Of a DNA stretch of 40,334 nt, positions 22,674 to 29,638 are shown piece by piece. The position numbers and the translations under genes were made by a program. The stretch's first letter is position 1; every line of letters begins with the position of its first letter. The notes below the pieces were generated by a model. It had not been told where the DNA came from. It was given only the letters and a program-made list of their open reading frames with translations, and ran no database searches. The stretch is from a virus, in the IMG/VR virus record IMGVR_UViG_3300005524_000010, positions 1 through 40,334 of that record, one strand, 5' to 3'.

Positions 22674-23417
22674 TCAGGTGCTGGTGGGCCGCATGGCCGC
22701 GGCCTCGGCTATGTCGGCAGCGATACGTGCCCGGGTATCCTCGTCGGCCTCCTCCCACGGCATGCCCGGGCAGTCGTGGGGCTCGTTGACCATGACCGTG
22801 GGAACGATGGCTTGAGGGTCGAGCAGGCGCATTTCCTCAGCCGTGGCCGGGTCGGCTTCCTGCCGGCGCTGGAACACCGGGCCATTGCACACAGGGCAGC
22901 GCCCGGCGAAAGTGCGAATCTCGTTGACACCGGAGTCAGCGACCAGCACGGCGCACTGCCAGTCCACGTAGCTGACCACCGGCCAGCCCGTACCCTCCAG
23001 GGCAGCGACCGGCACCGGGCGAGGAGTGAAACCAGCCTTGGTCAGTAAGTTCACGAGCTTGGCCTCGGTGCAGTCCCACAGGTGCTCGCCTCCGACCCGA
23101 TCGTGACTCCGGGCCCCGGCGTGAGTGGAGCACCACGTCTCCGAACCCTCCTCGATGCGGTCAAGGTCCGGGCCGACCACGCAGAGCTCGCCTCGAGGAG
23201 CCAGCACCCGGCGTATCTCGGCCAGAACATTTGGGAGCACATCCTCGGGCAGGTGCTCGAGGACGTGGCCGGCGTACACGGCCTCGGCGCTGGCATCCTC
23301 GAATGGCCACGGCGTCTCGGCCAGGTCAGTCACCACGTTCACGCCAGGGCCGGGGTGGCAATCGACGTTCACCCAGCCCTTGGCCGGGTAGTCGCCGCTG
23401 CCCAGGTTGAGCCTCAT
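22674..23417 (-). CDS. Class I SAM-dependent methyltransferase, 247 aa
   Basis: ATG at 23417 overlaps the GT-A stop (ATGA). The start MRLNLGSGDYPAKGWVNVD is the SAM-binding motif I with the following acidic strand end. AEAVYAGHVLEHLPEDVLPN and EIRRVLAPRGELCVVGPD complete a Methyltransf_11-like domain. The C-terminal 80 residues add FAGRCPVCNGPVF, half of a zinc ribbon, and an acidic helix. With two glycosyltransferases next door it probably modifies a sugar or surface molecule rather than DNA. It lies between the glycosyltransferase genes and the tRNA, in the middle of the head module. Confidence 0.82.
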   Translation of the reverse strand: MRLNLGSGDYPAKGWVNVDCHPGPGVNVVTDLAETPWPFEDASAEAVYAGHVLEHLPEDVLPNVLAEIRRVLAPRGELCVVGPDLDRIEEGSETWCSTHAGARSHDRVGGEHLWDCTEAKLVNLLTKAGFTPRPVPVAALEGTGWPVVSYVDWQCAVLVADSGVNEIRTFAGRCPVCNGPVFQRRQEADPATAEEMRLLDPQAIVPTVMVNEPHDCPGMPWEEADEDTRARIAADIAEAAAMRPTST

Positions 23418-23434
23418 CGGACGATCGACAGGTC
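23414..23434. repeat. 21-bp direct repeat, copy A (GT-A 3' end)
   Basis: This 21-bp sequence, which encodes DLSIVR-stop and the following ATG on the minus strand, is identical to 24097-24117, 683 bp away. The two copies exactly bracket the GT-A gene. Copy A spans the GT-A stop and methyltransferase start. Confidence 0.95.
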
Positions 23435-24100
23435 GTGGCCGCGGGCCTCCACGGCGTAGAGAGCCTCGGGCCAGTGCCGACAGATCACGTCAGTGCGCTG
23501 GCACACGCCAAACCCGGCCCTCCAGGCATCACGCCCGAAGCAGGGGTCGTCGGTCAAGCCTTCATCGAGGCTCCAGCGCCACCGCAGTGCCACGGCCGCT
23601 TCCCGGACCAAGAGGAGGCACCCTGCCGGCGCCCACTCCATCTGGCGCAGGGGCAGATCGCCCTCGACCCCCCAGCCGGGGGCGGACGCGTCGTAGATGG
23701 GGATGCGGCCGGCCACCACCGGTCTCTCGACCTCCAGCAGGCGTTCCAGGCAGTTGGCCGGCGGCCGTACGTCGGTGTCCAGCAGCAACAGGTGGGTGTA
23801 GGCCACATGCCGGTTGAGGTGCTCGTGGATGAGGTTGCGGCCGGTGCAGATGCTGGTCAGCCGGTTGTTCCGGTCGATCGAAGCCGCTCCCTCGTCGAGC
23901 GAGAACTCCCACACCGTGGCACCGATGGCCGACAGCCGCTCCCGCAGCCGGCGCAGGCGCCCGTCATGGCCGTGCCCGGTCTGGACAGCGCAGAAGAATG
24001 CCGCTCCCTGGCGTTGCCACTCCTCGGCATGAGCAAGCCAGCGCAGCTCGTGGTTGCCGTCGCACTTGTAAGCGGCCACCGTCGAGCCGACAAGGATCAT
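23414..24100 (-). CDS. GT-A fold glycosyltransferase, 228 aa
   Basis: ATG at 24100 lies inside the repeat that also covers the gene's own end. The protein begins MILVGSTVAAYKCDGN, has NRLTSICTGRNLIHEHLNRH, then the DxD metal/nucleotide-sugar motif in THLLLLDTDVRPP (Asp108-x-Asp110), VEWERPV-like VERPVVAGRIPIYD, and MEWAPAGCLLLVREA. This layout fits a small nucleotide-sugar transferase of the GT2/Anp1-like group. It likely decorates virion proteins, DNA or host surface. No Shine-Dalgarno is visible; an upstream nine-codon mini-ORF ends ATGA on this start, so coupling is likely. Confidence 0.78.
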   Translation of the reverse strand: MILVGSTVAAYKCDGNHELRWLAHAEEWQRQGAAFFCAVQTGHGHDGRLRRLRERLSAIGATVWEFSLDEGAASIDRNNRLTSICTGRNLIHEHLNRHVAYTHLLLLDTDVRPPANCLERLLEVERPVVAGRIPIYDASAPGWGVEGDLPLRQMEWAPAGCLLLVREAAVALRWRWSLDEGLTDDPCFGRDAWRAGFGVCQRTDVICRHWPEALYAVEARGHDLSIVR

Positions 24101-24117
24101 CGGACGATCGACAGGTC
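24097..24117. repeat. 21-bp direct repeat, copy B (GT-A 5' end)
   Basis: Identical to 23414-23434. Copy B keeps the coding end of a lost or transferred gene (a short frame ending DLSIVR-stop) just ahead of the GT-A start. This is what a recombination at a gene boundary would leave. Confidence 0.95.
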
Positions 24118-24127
24118 ATCCCGCATG
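24115..24127. repeat. 13-bp direct repeat, copy B (3' end of the 88-aa gene)
   Basis: The sequence GTCATCCCGCATG is identical at 24115-24127 and 24371-24383. Both copies encode the final HAG-stop of a gene on the minus strand: GT-B at one, the 88-aa protein at the other. The pair brackets the 88-aa gene. Confidence 0.9.
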
Positions 24128-24382
24128 ACAAGGGCCCCCGGAGACACGTTGACCCTCGACCATGTCTGCGCTGGTAGCAGTCAGTGCGTACTGGACCGTT
24201 CGGTTTGTCCCTCGCATCGTAAGAATGTCTGAGCCATCCTGCCGTCTATCAAGTGAGGCAAGGGAGGAATCAAGCTGCTCTAGCAATGTGCGGCTGAAAT
24301 AAGCCACAGGCGGAGCGTGGTCGATGGTGATGCTGATGACACCGTCATAGTGCTGTGTCACCACCACCTCGTCATCCCGCAT
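24116..24382 (-). CDS. 88-aa protein of unlike composition, distant crotonase-N-terminus look
   Basis: ATG at 24382 follows AAGGAG at 7 nt. The body reads DGVISITIDHAPPVAYFSRT, then LLEQLDSSLASLDRRQDGSD and ILTMRGTNRTV. Strand, Pro-Pro turn, Ser-x-x-LLxxL helix and strand recall the first 60 residues of enoyl-CoA hydratase/crotonase proteins, but it is a third of that length and lacks the oxyanion and active-site loops. It is visibly less GC-rich than neighbours and bracketed by 13-bp direct repeats, so it looks acquired. Function is unknown; the similarity may be chance. Confidence 0.65.
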   Translation of the reverse strand: MRDDEVVVTQHYDGVISITIDHAPPVAYFSRTLLEQLDSSLASLDRRQDGSDILTMRGTNRTVQYALTATSADMVEGQRVSGGPCHAG

Positions 24383-24383
24383 G
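24371..24383. repeat. 13-bp direct repeat, copy A (GT-B 3' end)
   Basis: Identical to 24115-24127 (256 bp apart). It covers the end of the GT-B gene and the ATG of the 88-aa gene. Confidence 0.9.
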
Positions 24384-25448
24384 TACCAACTCCTTAGTCG
24401 TCCGCGGCGCACCCTCCCACGCCTGCCACCAACGGCCACAGAGCCGCTCGTAGGTCTGCCCGGCCATCGCCTCCCGTCCTCGCCCTGCCAAGTCGGCTCG
24501 GGCCTCGGCGCTGCGAATCAGGCGTGAGAGCCACCGTCTCCATTGACCCGGGCTGTCGGCCAGCTCGCCGACACCCAAACCATGCAACCGGCGGTTGTCG
24601 GGGGTGGGGCTCATGACCACGGGCACGCCGAGGCTGGCCATCTCTGCCGCCTTCAACGCCGACTTGCAGGCGTTGAACGGGCTGTCGTGGAGAGGCACAA
24701 TCCCGATGCCGATCTCCGCCACGCACCCAGGGTACCGCTCGAACGGTACCCAGCCGGTGACGCTGGGCTCAGCCTCCAGCCGGAGGGCCCGGCGCACTCC
24801 CTTGCCAGTGCCGACCACATGCACGCCCCAGTCGGTGCCGTGCAGCGCCCGAGGCAGCGCTCCCTCAGTCACCTCCAGGTCGCCCGGGTGGGTGTCTACG
24901 CTGCCGGCCCAGCCCACAGCATCCCGCTTCTCGGCCGGCTCGACCGACAGGTAGCGCTCGGGAACCAGGTTGGGCAGCACCATCCCGTGCCCGTAGCCGT
25001 AGCGGTCCCGCAGGGCCAGCGTCGAACAGGTCACGGTATCGGCCAACCGGCAGGCCCGGTCGATCCACTCATAGCTGTGGGTCGAGCCCACCCGGGGCCG
25101 GTAACCAGGGGCGGCCACGTTCCGACGGGGGATGAGGTCAAAACGGTCGTCCACGTCCACCACCACCCGCACTCCTCGAAGCTGGAGATGGGGGATGATG
25201 TCGGTCCACCAGCGCCGGCCAGGGCGCTGGAGCACCACCACGTCGGCGTCCGGCCGGTAGACCGACCACACGTTGGCGTCGGCAGGGGGGGTCGTCCCGT
25301 GCCACTCCCGGTCCCAGACCACCGTCGGGCCCGTGCGGTCCACGACCACGTCGGCTCCCTCCCCAGCCAGCGCCCGAGCCGGCATGAGCAGGCGGTACTG
25401 GCTGGTGGCGTCGTCCTCCCAGCCAGCCGGCCAGACGAGGACTCTCAA
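24372..25448 (-). CDS. GT-B glycosyltransferase (GT4-like), 358 aa
   Basis: A TTG start at 25448 overlaps the protease stop (TTGA). The N-terminal Rossmann half has MRVLVWPAGWEDDATSQYRL, ADVVVLQRPG and VVVDVDDRFDLIP. The C-terminal half has AVGWAGSVDTHPGDL, IGIGIVPLHDSPFNACKSAL and KAAEMASLGVPVVMS, which is the donor-binding Glu region of GT4-type enzymes. It should transfer a sugar from a nucleotide-activated donor. The position between protease and capsid genes is unusual and points to virion or receptor glycosylation. Confidence 0.86.
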   Translation of the reverse strand: MRVLVWPAGWEDDATSQYRLLMPARALAGEGADVVVDRTGPTVVWDREWHGTTPPADANVWSVYRPDADVVVLQRPGRRWWTDIIPHLQLRGVRVVVDVDDRFDLIPRRNVAAPGYRPRVGSTHSYEWIDRACRLADTVTCSTLALRDRYGYGHGMVLPNLVPERYLSVEPAEKRDAVGWAGSVDTHPGDLEVTEGALPRALHGTDWGVHVVGTGKGVRRALRLEAEPSVTGWVPFERYPGCVAEIGIGIVPLHDSPFNACKSALKAAEMASLGVPVVMSPTPDNRRLHGLGVGELADSPGQWRRWLSRLIRSAEARADLAGRGREAMAGQTYERLCGRWWQAWEGAPRTTKELVHAG

Positions 25449-26932
25449 GCCACCTTCCCGGTGCGAGCCTCCAGCAGGGCCAGGACGGCCTCATACTCGG
25501 CGTCGGAGACCTGGCGGGACGAGCTGTCCTTGATCGAGCCGTCGGGGTTCCAGTTGTCGGGGATGGCGTCGGCCTGACCCATCTGCTTGGCCCGCTTGAT
25601 GATGTAGGCCCGGACGGCGTCGTGGTCGCTACCGGCCCGGCCGACGGCCCGGACGGCGTTGTGCAGGTCCTCGGTGTCGGCGATGGGGAAGCTGGGCTCT
25701 CCCTGGGCGTTCTTGAACGCCTTGCCCTGCTTGAGAAGCTGGCGCATCTGCTCGGCCGAGTACTTGGCCCGCACCTCGCCCTCTGGCTCGCCCCGGTTGT
25801 CCGGATCCTCGATACCCATGGACTCCAGTAGGTCGTCGACGGCCACGCCGGCTGCCCCTACAAGAGCGAGCGCCTGCTGCACCTCGTCTGGCAGGCTACG
25901 GGTGTCGACGCCGTCCAGCGCAGCCTCGGCGGCGTCCAGGGCAGCGTCCACGGCGCTGGCCAGATCCGCAGCGTCCTCTCCTGCATGCTGCGGCTCGGTC
26001 GGTGCCGGTGCCCTCGTCAACACGATGTGCTCCCGGCACCCGTCGGGCATGATCTGGGCCAGCATGCGCCGGCCCTCCTCCTCGTCGAGCAGCCCGACAG
26101 CTCGGAGGCGGATGATGGTGTCGATGTCAGGGACGGTCAAGGTAGGCGCCTCCTCGAGCGAGCGGACGCCGACGGCCTCGGCGCCGGGGATCGAGCCGAT
26201 GGTGACGGGGGAGACCTCCTCCATCCGGGCCCGGGTGATGCGGGTGACGCCACGATGCTCGGGATGGGGCTCGTCCGCCTCCCGCACGAACCCGAAGCTG
26301 GCGTCGGTGATGTCGCCGTCGCGAATCTGCACGAAGGCTCGGTGAGCCAGTGGCACGGCGTCGAAGTCGGAGAACTTGCCCACCAGCTCATTGGCATGCT
26401 CGGTCACCTGAGCCGAGCGGATGCGTCCGATCGGCTCGCCCAGCGTGTGCTGCCAGCAGATGGCTGGCAAGCGCTCGGCGAAGCTCGCTCGGAAGGCGTC
26501 AACCCCGAAGGTTGTCTTGTAGGTGTCGACGCGCTCGTGGGGGAAGCGCCACAGCACCTCCCGTTTCACGTCATCGGCATCAGCGAACTCACCACCGATG
26601 GCGGTGCGGAACTCCAGTCCCATGATCTGCCCTCCTCGGGCGTGGCTGGCGGCAGCCGCCGCCTTGAGCTTCTCCCAGTGAGCTACGGCAGCCTTGGCCT
26701 TAGCCTTCGTCTTGGGGCTGGGAGGACCCCACAAAGATGCTTTCCGACCTGCCGCCCAGTCCTTGACCACTCCTAGGGCGATCTGAATCGCCTCGCGCTC
26801 GGGATGACCCTGGCGTATGAGAGCGTGCACTATGGCCCGGACGAACGGCCCGAGCCCTTCCTTGGGATCGGTATGCGTTACCCAGTTCGGACCCGGGCCG
26901 ATAGGGGAGGTGTCGTAACGGAGGTCGGTCAC
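25445..26932 (-). CDS. HK97-type prohead protease with N- and C-terminal extensions, 495 aa
   Basis: GTG at 26932 forms a GTGA overlap. The protease core (residues 105-255) has GLEFRTAIGGEFADADD, ICWQHTLGEPIGRI with catalytic His162, and DAVPLAHRAFVQIRDGDITD followed by ASFGF with catalytic Ser212, the S78 family hallmarks. The first 100 residues are a charged helical domain with KTKAKAKAAVAHWEKLKAA. The C-terminal part (about 395-475) has AEQMRQLLKQGKAFKNAQGE, SFPIADTEDLHNAVRAVGRA and YIIKRAKQMGQADAIPD, a DUF6582-like module. It cleaves the capsid scaffold domain during maturation. The extensions may act as internal scaffold. Confidence 0.9.
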   Translation of the reverse strand: MTDLRYDTSPIGPGPNWVTHTDPKEGLGPFVRAIVHALIRQGHPEREAIQIALGVVKDWAAGRKASLWGPPSPKTKAKAKAAVAHWEKLKAAAAASHARGGQIMGLEFRTAIGGEFADADDVKREVLWRFPHERVDTYKTTFGVDAFRASFAERLPAICWQHTLGEPIGRIRSAQVTEHANELVGKFSDFDAVPLAHRAFVQIRDGDITDASFGFVREADEPHPEHRGVTRITRARMEEVSPVTIGSIPGAEAVGVRSLEEAPTLTVPDIDTIIRLRAVGLLDEEEGRRMLAQIMPDGCREHIVLTRAPAPTEPQHAGEDAADLASAVDAALDAAEAALDGVDTRSLPDEVQQALALVGAAGVAVDDLLESMGIEDPDNRGEPEGEVRAKYSAEQMRQLLKQGKAFKNAQGEPSFPIADTEDLHNAVRAVGRAGSDHDAVRAYIIKRAKQMGQADAIPDNWNPDGSIKDSSSRQVSDAEYEAVLALLEARTGKVA

Positions 26933-27081
26933 CGCAAGTGGCTCGCCGTCAGGCAGGCCAGCCCGACGAAGGCGAGCGCCATCGCGCTGGTGGCCGAAAA
27001 GGCTCCGAAAGCGATGGCGGCGGCCACGGCGAACAACACCACGGCGGCCACCAGAAGGACCGTCTGCCAGGTCAGCGTCAT
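26929..27081 (-). CDS. Small membrane protein, 50 aa
   Basis: ATG at 27081 overlaps the portal stop (ATGA) and follows GAGGAGG. The product MTLTWQTVLLVAAVVLFAVA, then AAIAFGAFSATSAMALAFVG is hydrophobic almost throughout and should form two membrane helices. It ends GTGA-coupled to the protease. Its role in the head operon is unknown. Confidence 0.68.
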   Translation of the reverse strand: MTLTWQTVLLVAAVVLFAVAAAIAFGAFSATSAMALAFVGLACLTASHLR

Positions 27082-29204
27082 GCCACCCTCCTCGTCATCG
27101 CCAGCACACACTCGGCCCGAAGCCTCGACCTAATCCTGGGCTCAGCGGCGGCGAAGACTGCCTCGGTCCGGTCAGCCAGCTCTGCCAGCTCCTCGCCTCG
27201 CTCCACGCCGGCCCGCAGCTCGGTCCCCAGCGCCAGGGCAACGTCGCCGGCCAGCCGGTGAGCCACAGCGTCGGGTGAGCCCTGCGCCGAGCCCAGCACG
27301 GCGGCAGCGGCGTAGAGCGGCGACAGGGCCGAGGCGAAGCGGCCCCGCCAGTGCTCCTCGTCGTAAACGTGAGCCAGGTCGAAGCTGTCCCGGCGCAGCA
27401 TCTGGCGCCCACGCTTACCGCCCAAGCGATCCATGGTGGCCCGCCGGCACTCGGCCAGCACCTGAGCGCCAACCGTCTCCCACTCGGGCACGAGCAGGCG
27501 CAGGTCGGCGGACTGGGGTGCGGCCGGCCGGCGTCGGCGATGGGAGGGGTCGAACGCCGGCCGGCCGCAGATCTTGCACCGCTTGGGATCGTTGCCTCGG
27601 AAGGCGTGGCCGATCAGCTTGGCCTCCCTCGGCTTTGGTGGCCTGACCGGGCCCTTCGGCAACAGGTTGCCGGCGCCGCTCGGATCGTAGGGACCGCCGA
27701 TCTCCTGAGTGAGCCCGGACGGCCCGGCCTCGGTGACAACCTGACGGCGTTCCCGCAGAGCCTCGATGCGCTCCAGGATGTCCCGCAGCTCCCGACCGGC
27801 GGGGTTGGCCGACGCCGTGCCGGCCGAGGAACCGGTGCCAACAGGACCGGAGATGGTCGCCTCCTCGCCGATGGGGGCGGTGGCCAGGGATTCGCCGATC
27901 TGCTCCAGCTCGGTAACGCCCAGCACCCGCAGGATGTCAATGGGCCGCATACCAAGGGACTGCAGGTCCTTCACGGCCGGGGGCTGGACGGAGGTGCTGG
28001 GCTGCAGCGCCACCACCCGGCGCACGTCGAACCAGCCCACCTCCTGGCCGAGCTTGGGCGCCAGTTGGACGTTGATCGGGTCCTGCAGCTCGGACAGAAG
28101 CGGTGCGACGGTGATGGTCCAGAAGTTGCGGTACTCGGAGTCTGCGTTGCTGAACGTCCTTTGGCTGGCGTTGCCTATCAGGGACATCGGAACACCAAGA
28201 GCAACCGTGATGTCGGTCTTGGCCTGCTCGCCCAGGGCGATGAGCTGGGCATCCGTAGCCGTCTCGGCCAGGTCGACCACCTGAACAGGAGCGAAGGTCT
28301 TGCCGCCACCCGAGCCGGACGGAGCGCCGTAGCCGGTGTCGTCGTCGAACTCGCCGAAGACGATCTTGCCGGCGTTGTCGAAGCCGGTGAACTCCTGGAC
28401 GAAGGCCTCCTGCCAGGCTCGGCGTTGGTCGGCCTCCTCGAAAGGTGGTGACACGATCATCTTCGAGGCCGTCATGTTGTTCTTGAGCAGCGACCACATG
28501 TACCGGTCGATGGCGACCTGGACCGAGATCGGCAGCCGGGCCGCCTCCAGCACCGACTCGGGCTGGCGCCAGTCCCGGGCGCTCGGACGCCAGACGTAGA
28601 GCACCTTGTCGTGCGGCAGGGTTATGTCGCCGGTAGGCAGGTGGTAGACAAACCCGTCGAAGTAGCGCTGCGAGCCGTCGGCAGAGGGGACCGGGTCGAG
28701 ATAGGCGCCGACCAGCGGCCACAGCCCGTTGACGGCCTTGGTCTGGGGATCGGTTTGCATCTCCCAGGCGAAGCGGCCGGTGACCAGGTACTGCACGATG
28801 GACCACGCCCAGAAGGCCCGGGCCGACGTGGTCGGGTTGGGACCTGACCAGTCGCCCTGGCCGGTTGATGGGCCGAGCAACTTGGCCAGGGGGGCGTTGG
28901 TGTCGAACCGGGACGGGTGGTCCATGCTGGGGCCAGCGCGGAACGGCAGCCCGGCGATGGTGTCGGCGATGGCCCGGCAGCACCGCATGACCCACATGGA
29001 CCCGAAGTAGCCCTGGTCGACGGCGCTGCGACCGTTCCAGGTCGGCGCCTGGGGCTGGCCCGGGCTGGCCCAAGTGACATTGCCGGTGGCACCCTTGACA
29101 CCACCGCGCCCGGCTGGCTGTGGCTTGGTGTTGCCGATGCCGGCCCCGGCGCCGGGGAGCGCCCGGGTGGCAAGCGCCGTCAGCGCCCGGGTGCCGAGGC
29201 CCAC
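27078..29204 (-). CDS. Portal protein with long C-terminal extension, 708 aa
   Basis: GTG at 29204 directly follows the TAG of the upstream small membrane gene. The portal core (about 50-440) shows MWVMRCCRAIADTIAGLPFR, TLPHDKVLYVWRPSARDWRQ, VALGVPMSLIGNASQRTFSN and YRNFWTITVAPLLSELQDPI, typical of HK97/phage portal proteins. A Pro-rich linker leads to an extra domain with KRCKICGRPAF (one Cys pair) and long charged helices to residue 708. The extension may be a fused minor head or scaffold-like domain. It forms the dodecameric DNA gate. Confidence 0.9.
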   Translation of the reverse strand: MGLGTRALTALATRALPGAGAGIGNTKPQPAGRGGVKGATGNVTWASPGQPQAPTWNGRSAVDQGYFGSMWVMRCCRAIADTIAGLPFRAGPSMDHPSRFDTNAPLAKLLGPSTGQGDWSGPNPTTSARAFWAWSIVQYLVTGRFAWEMQTDPQTKAVNGLWPLVGAYLDPVPSADGSQRYFDGFVYHLPTGDITLPHDKVLYVWRPSARDWRQPESVLEAARLPISVQVAIDRYMWSLLKNNMTASKMIVSPPFEEADQRRAWQEAFVQEFTGFDNAGKIVFGEFDDDTGYGAPSGSGGGKTFAPVQVVDLAETATDAQLIALGEQAKTDITVALGVPMSLIGNASQRTFSNADSEYRNFWTITVAPLLSELQDPINVQLAPKLGQEVGWFDVRRVVALQPSTSVQPPAVKDLQSLGMRPIDILRVLGVTELEQIGESLATAPIGEEATISGPVGTGSSAGTASANPAGRELRDILERIEALRERRQVVTEAGPSGLTQEIGGPYDPSGAGNLLPKGPVRPPKPREAKLIGHAFRGNDPKRCKICGRPAFDPSHRRRRPAAPQSADLRLLVPEWETVGAQVLAECRRATMDRLGGKRGRQMLRRDSFDLAHVYDEEHWRGRFASALSPLYAAAAVLGSAQGSPDAVAHRLAGDVALALGTELRAGVERGEELAELADRTEAVFAAAEPRIRSRLRAECVLAMTRRVA

Positions 29205-29372
29205 CTACGCCGCCTTGCGCTTGGCCGCCGCCCTGGCTGCCAGCTCGACGATCTGGGGCGACTCCAACTTGGCCAGGATGTCGGGCAGCAACTTGATCGC
29301 CCAACGCAACCCGATGCCGACGCCGGCCAGCACGCCGACGACGAAGCAGGCCACGGCGATGCCGACCAGCAC
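29205..29372 (-). CDS. Single-helix membrane protein, 55 aa
   Basis: The frame starts at GTG 29372 or at CTG 29381; the latter would make a CTGA 4-nt overlap as elsewhere in this operon. VLVGIAVACFVVGVLAGVGI is one membrane helix, followed by LRWAIKLLPDILAKLESPQI and a Lys/Arg/Ala tail. The TAG abuts the portal GTG. Codon third positions are GC-rich, supporting real coding. Confidence 0.68.
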   Translation of the reverse strand: MLVGIAVACFVVGVLAGVGIGLRWAIKLLPDILAKLESPQIVELAARAAAKRKAA

Positions 29373-29377
29373 TGTGC

Positions 29378-29638
29378 TCAGACGCCCGGCAGGGGCTGCT
29401 CGGCGGGAGGCGCCTGGGCCGGCGCTGGCTGGGCGCCGATGGCCTTGGCCCGCTCGGTCAGGTCTGCGACCTTGGCCAGTGCAGCATCGAGGGCGGACTG
29501 GCTGGTGCCAACCCGGTCAGCGGCAGCGGCCAGTTCCTGGTCGAGTGCGGCCAGGGCGGTGTTGAGATCGTCAATGGCACCCACAAGGGCCTCCTTGGCT
29601 CGGACCAGCTCGGCGAGCCGGTCGGTTAGCTCGCTCAT
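29378..29638 (-). CDS. Coiled-coil protein, 86 aa
   Basis: ATG at 29638 overlaps the large terminase stop (ATGA). Residues 1-68 are continuous heptads (LTDRLAELVRAKEALVGAID, then LNTALAALDQELAAAADRVG), and the tail is Pro/Ala-rich (AQPAPAQAPPAEQPLPGV). It sits between terminase and portal. No family was recognised. Confidence 0.72.
   Translation of the reverse strand: MSELTDRLAELVRAKEALVGAIDDLNTALAALDQELAAAADRVGTSQSALDAALAKVADLTERAKAIGAQPAPAQAPPAEQPLPGV

Noticed and set aside
27351-28451. Plus-strand open frame of 366 codons opposite the portal gene
   Set aside because: Shadow of the portal gene; no ribosome binding site or family pattern.
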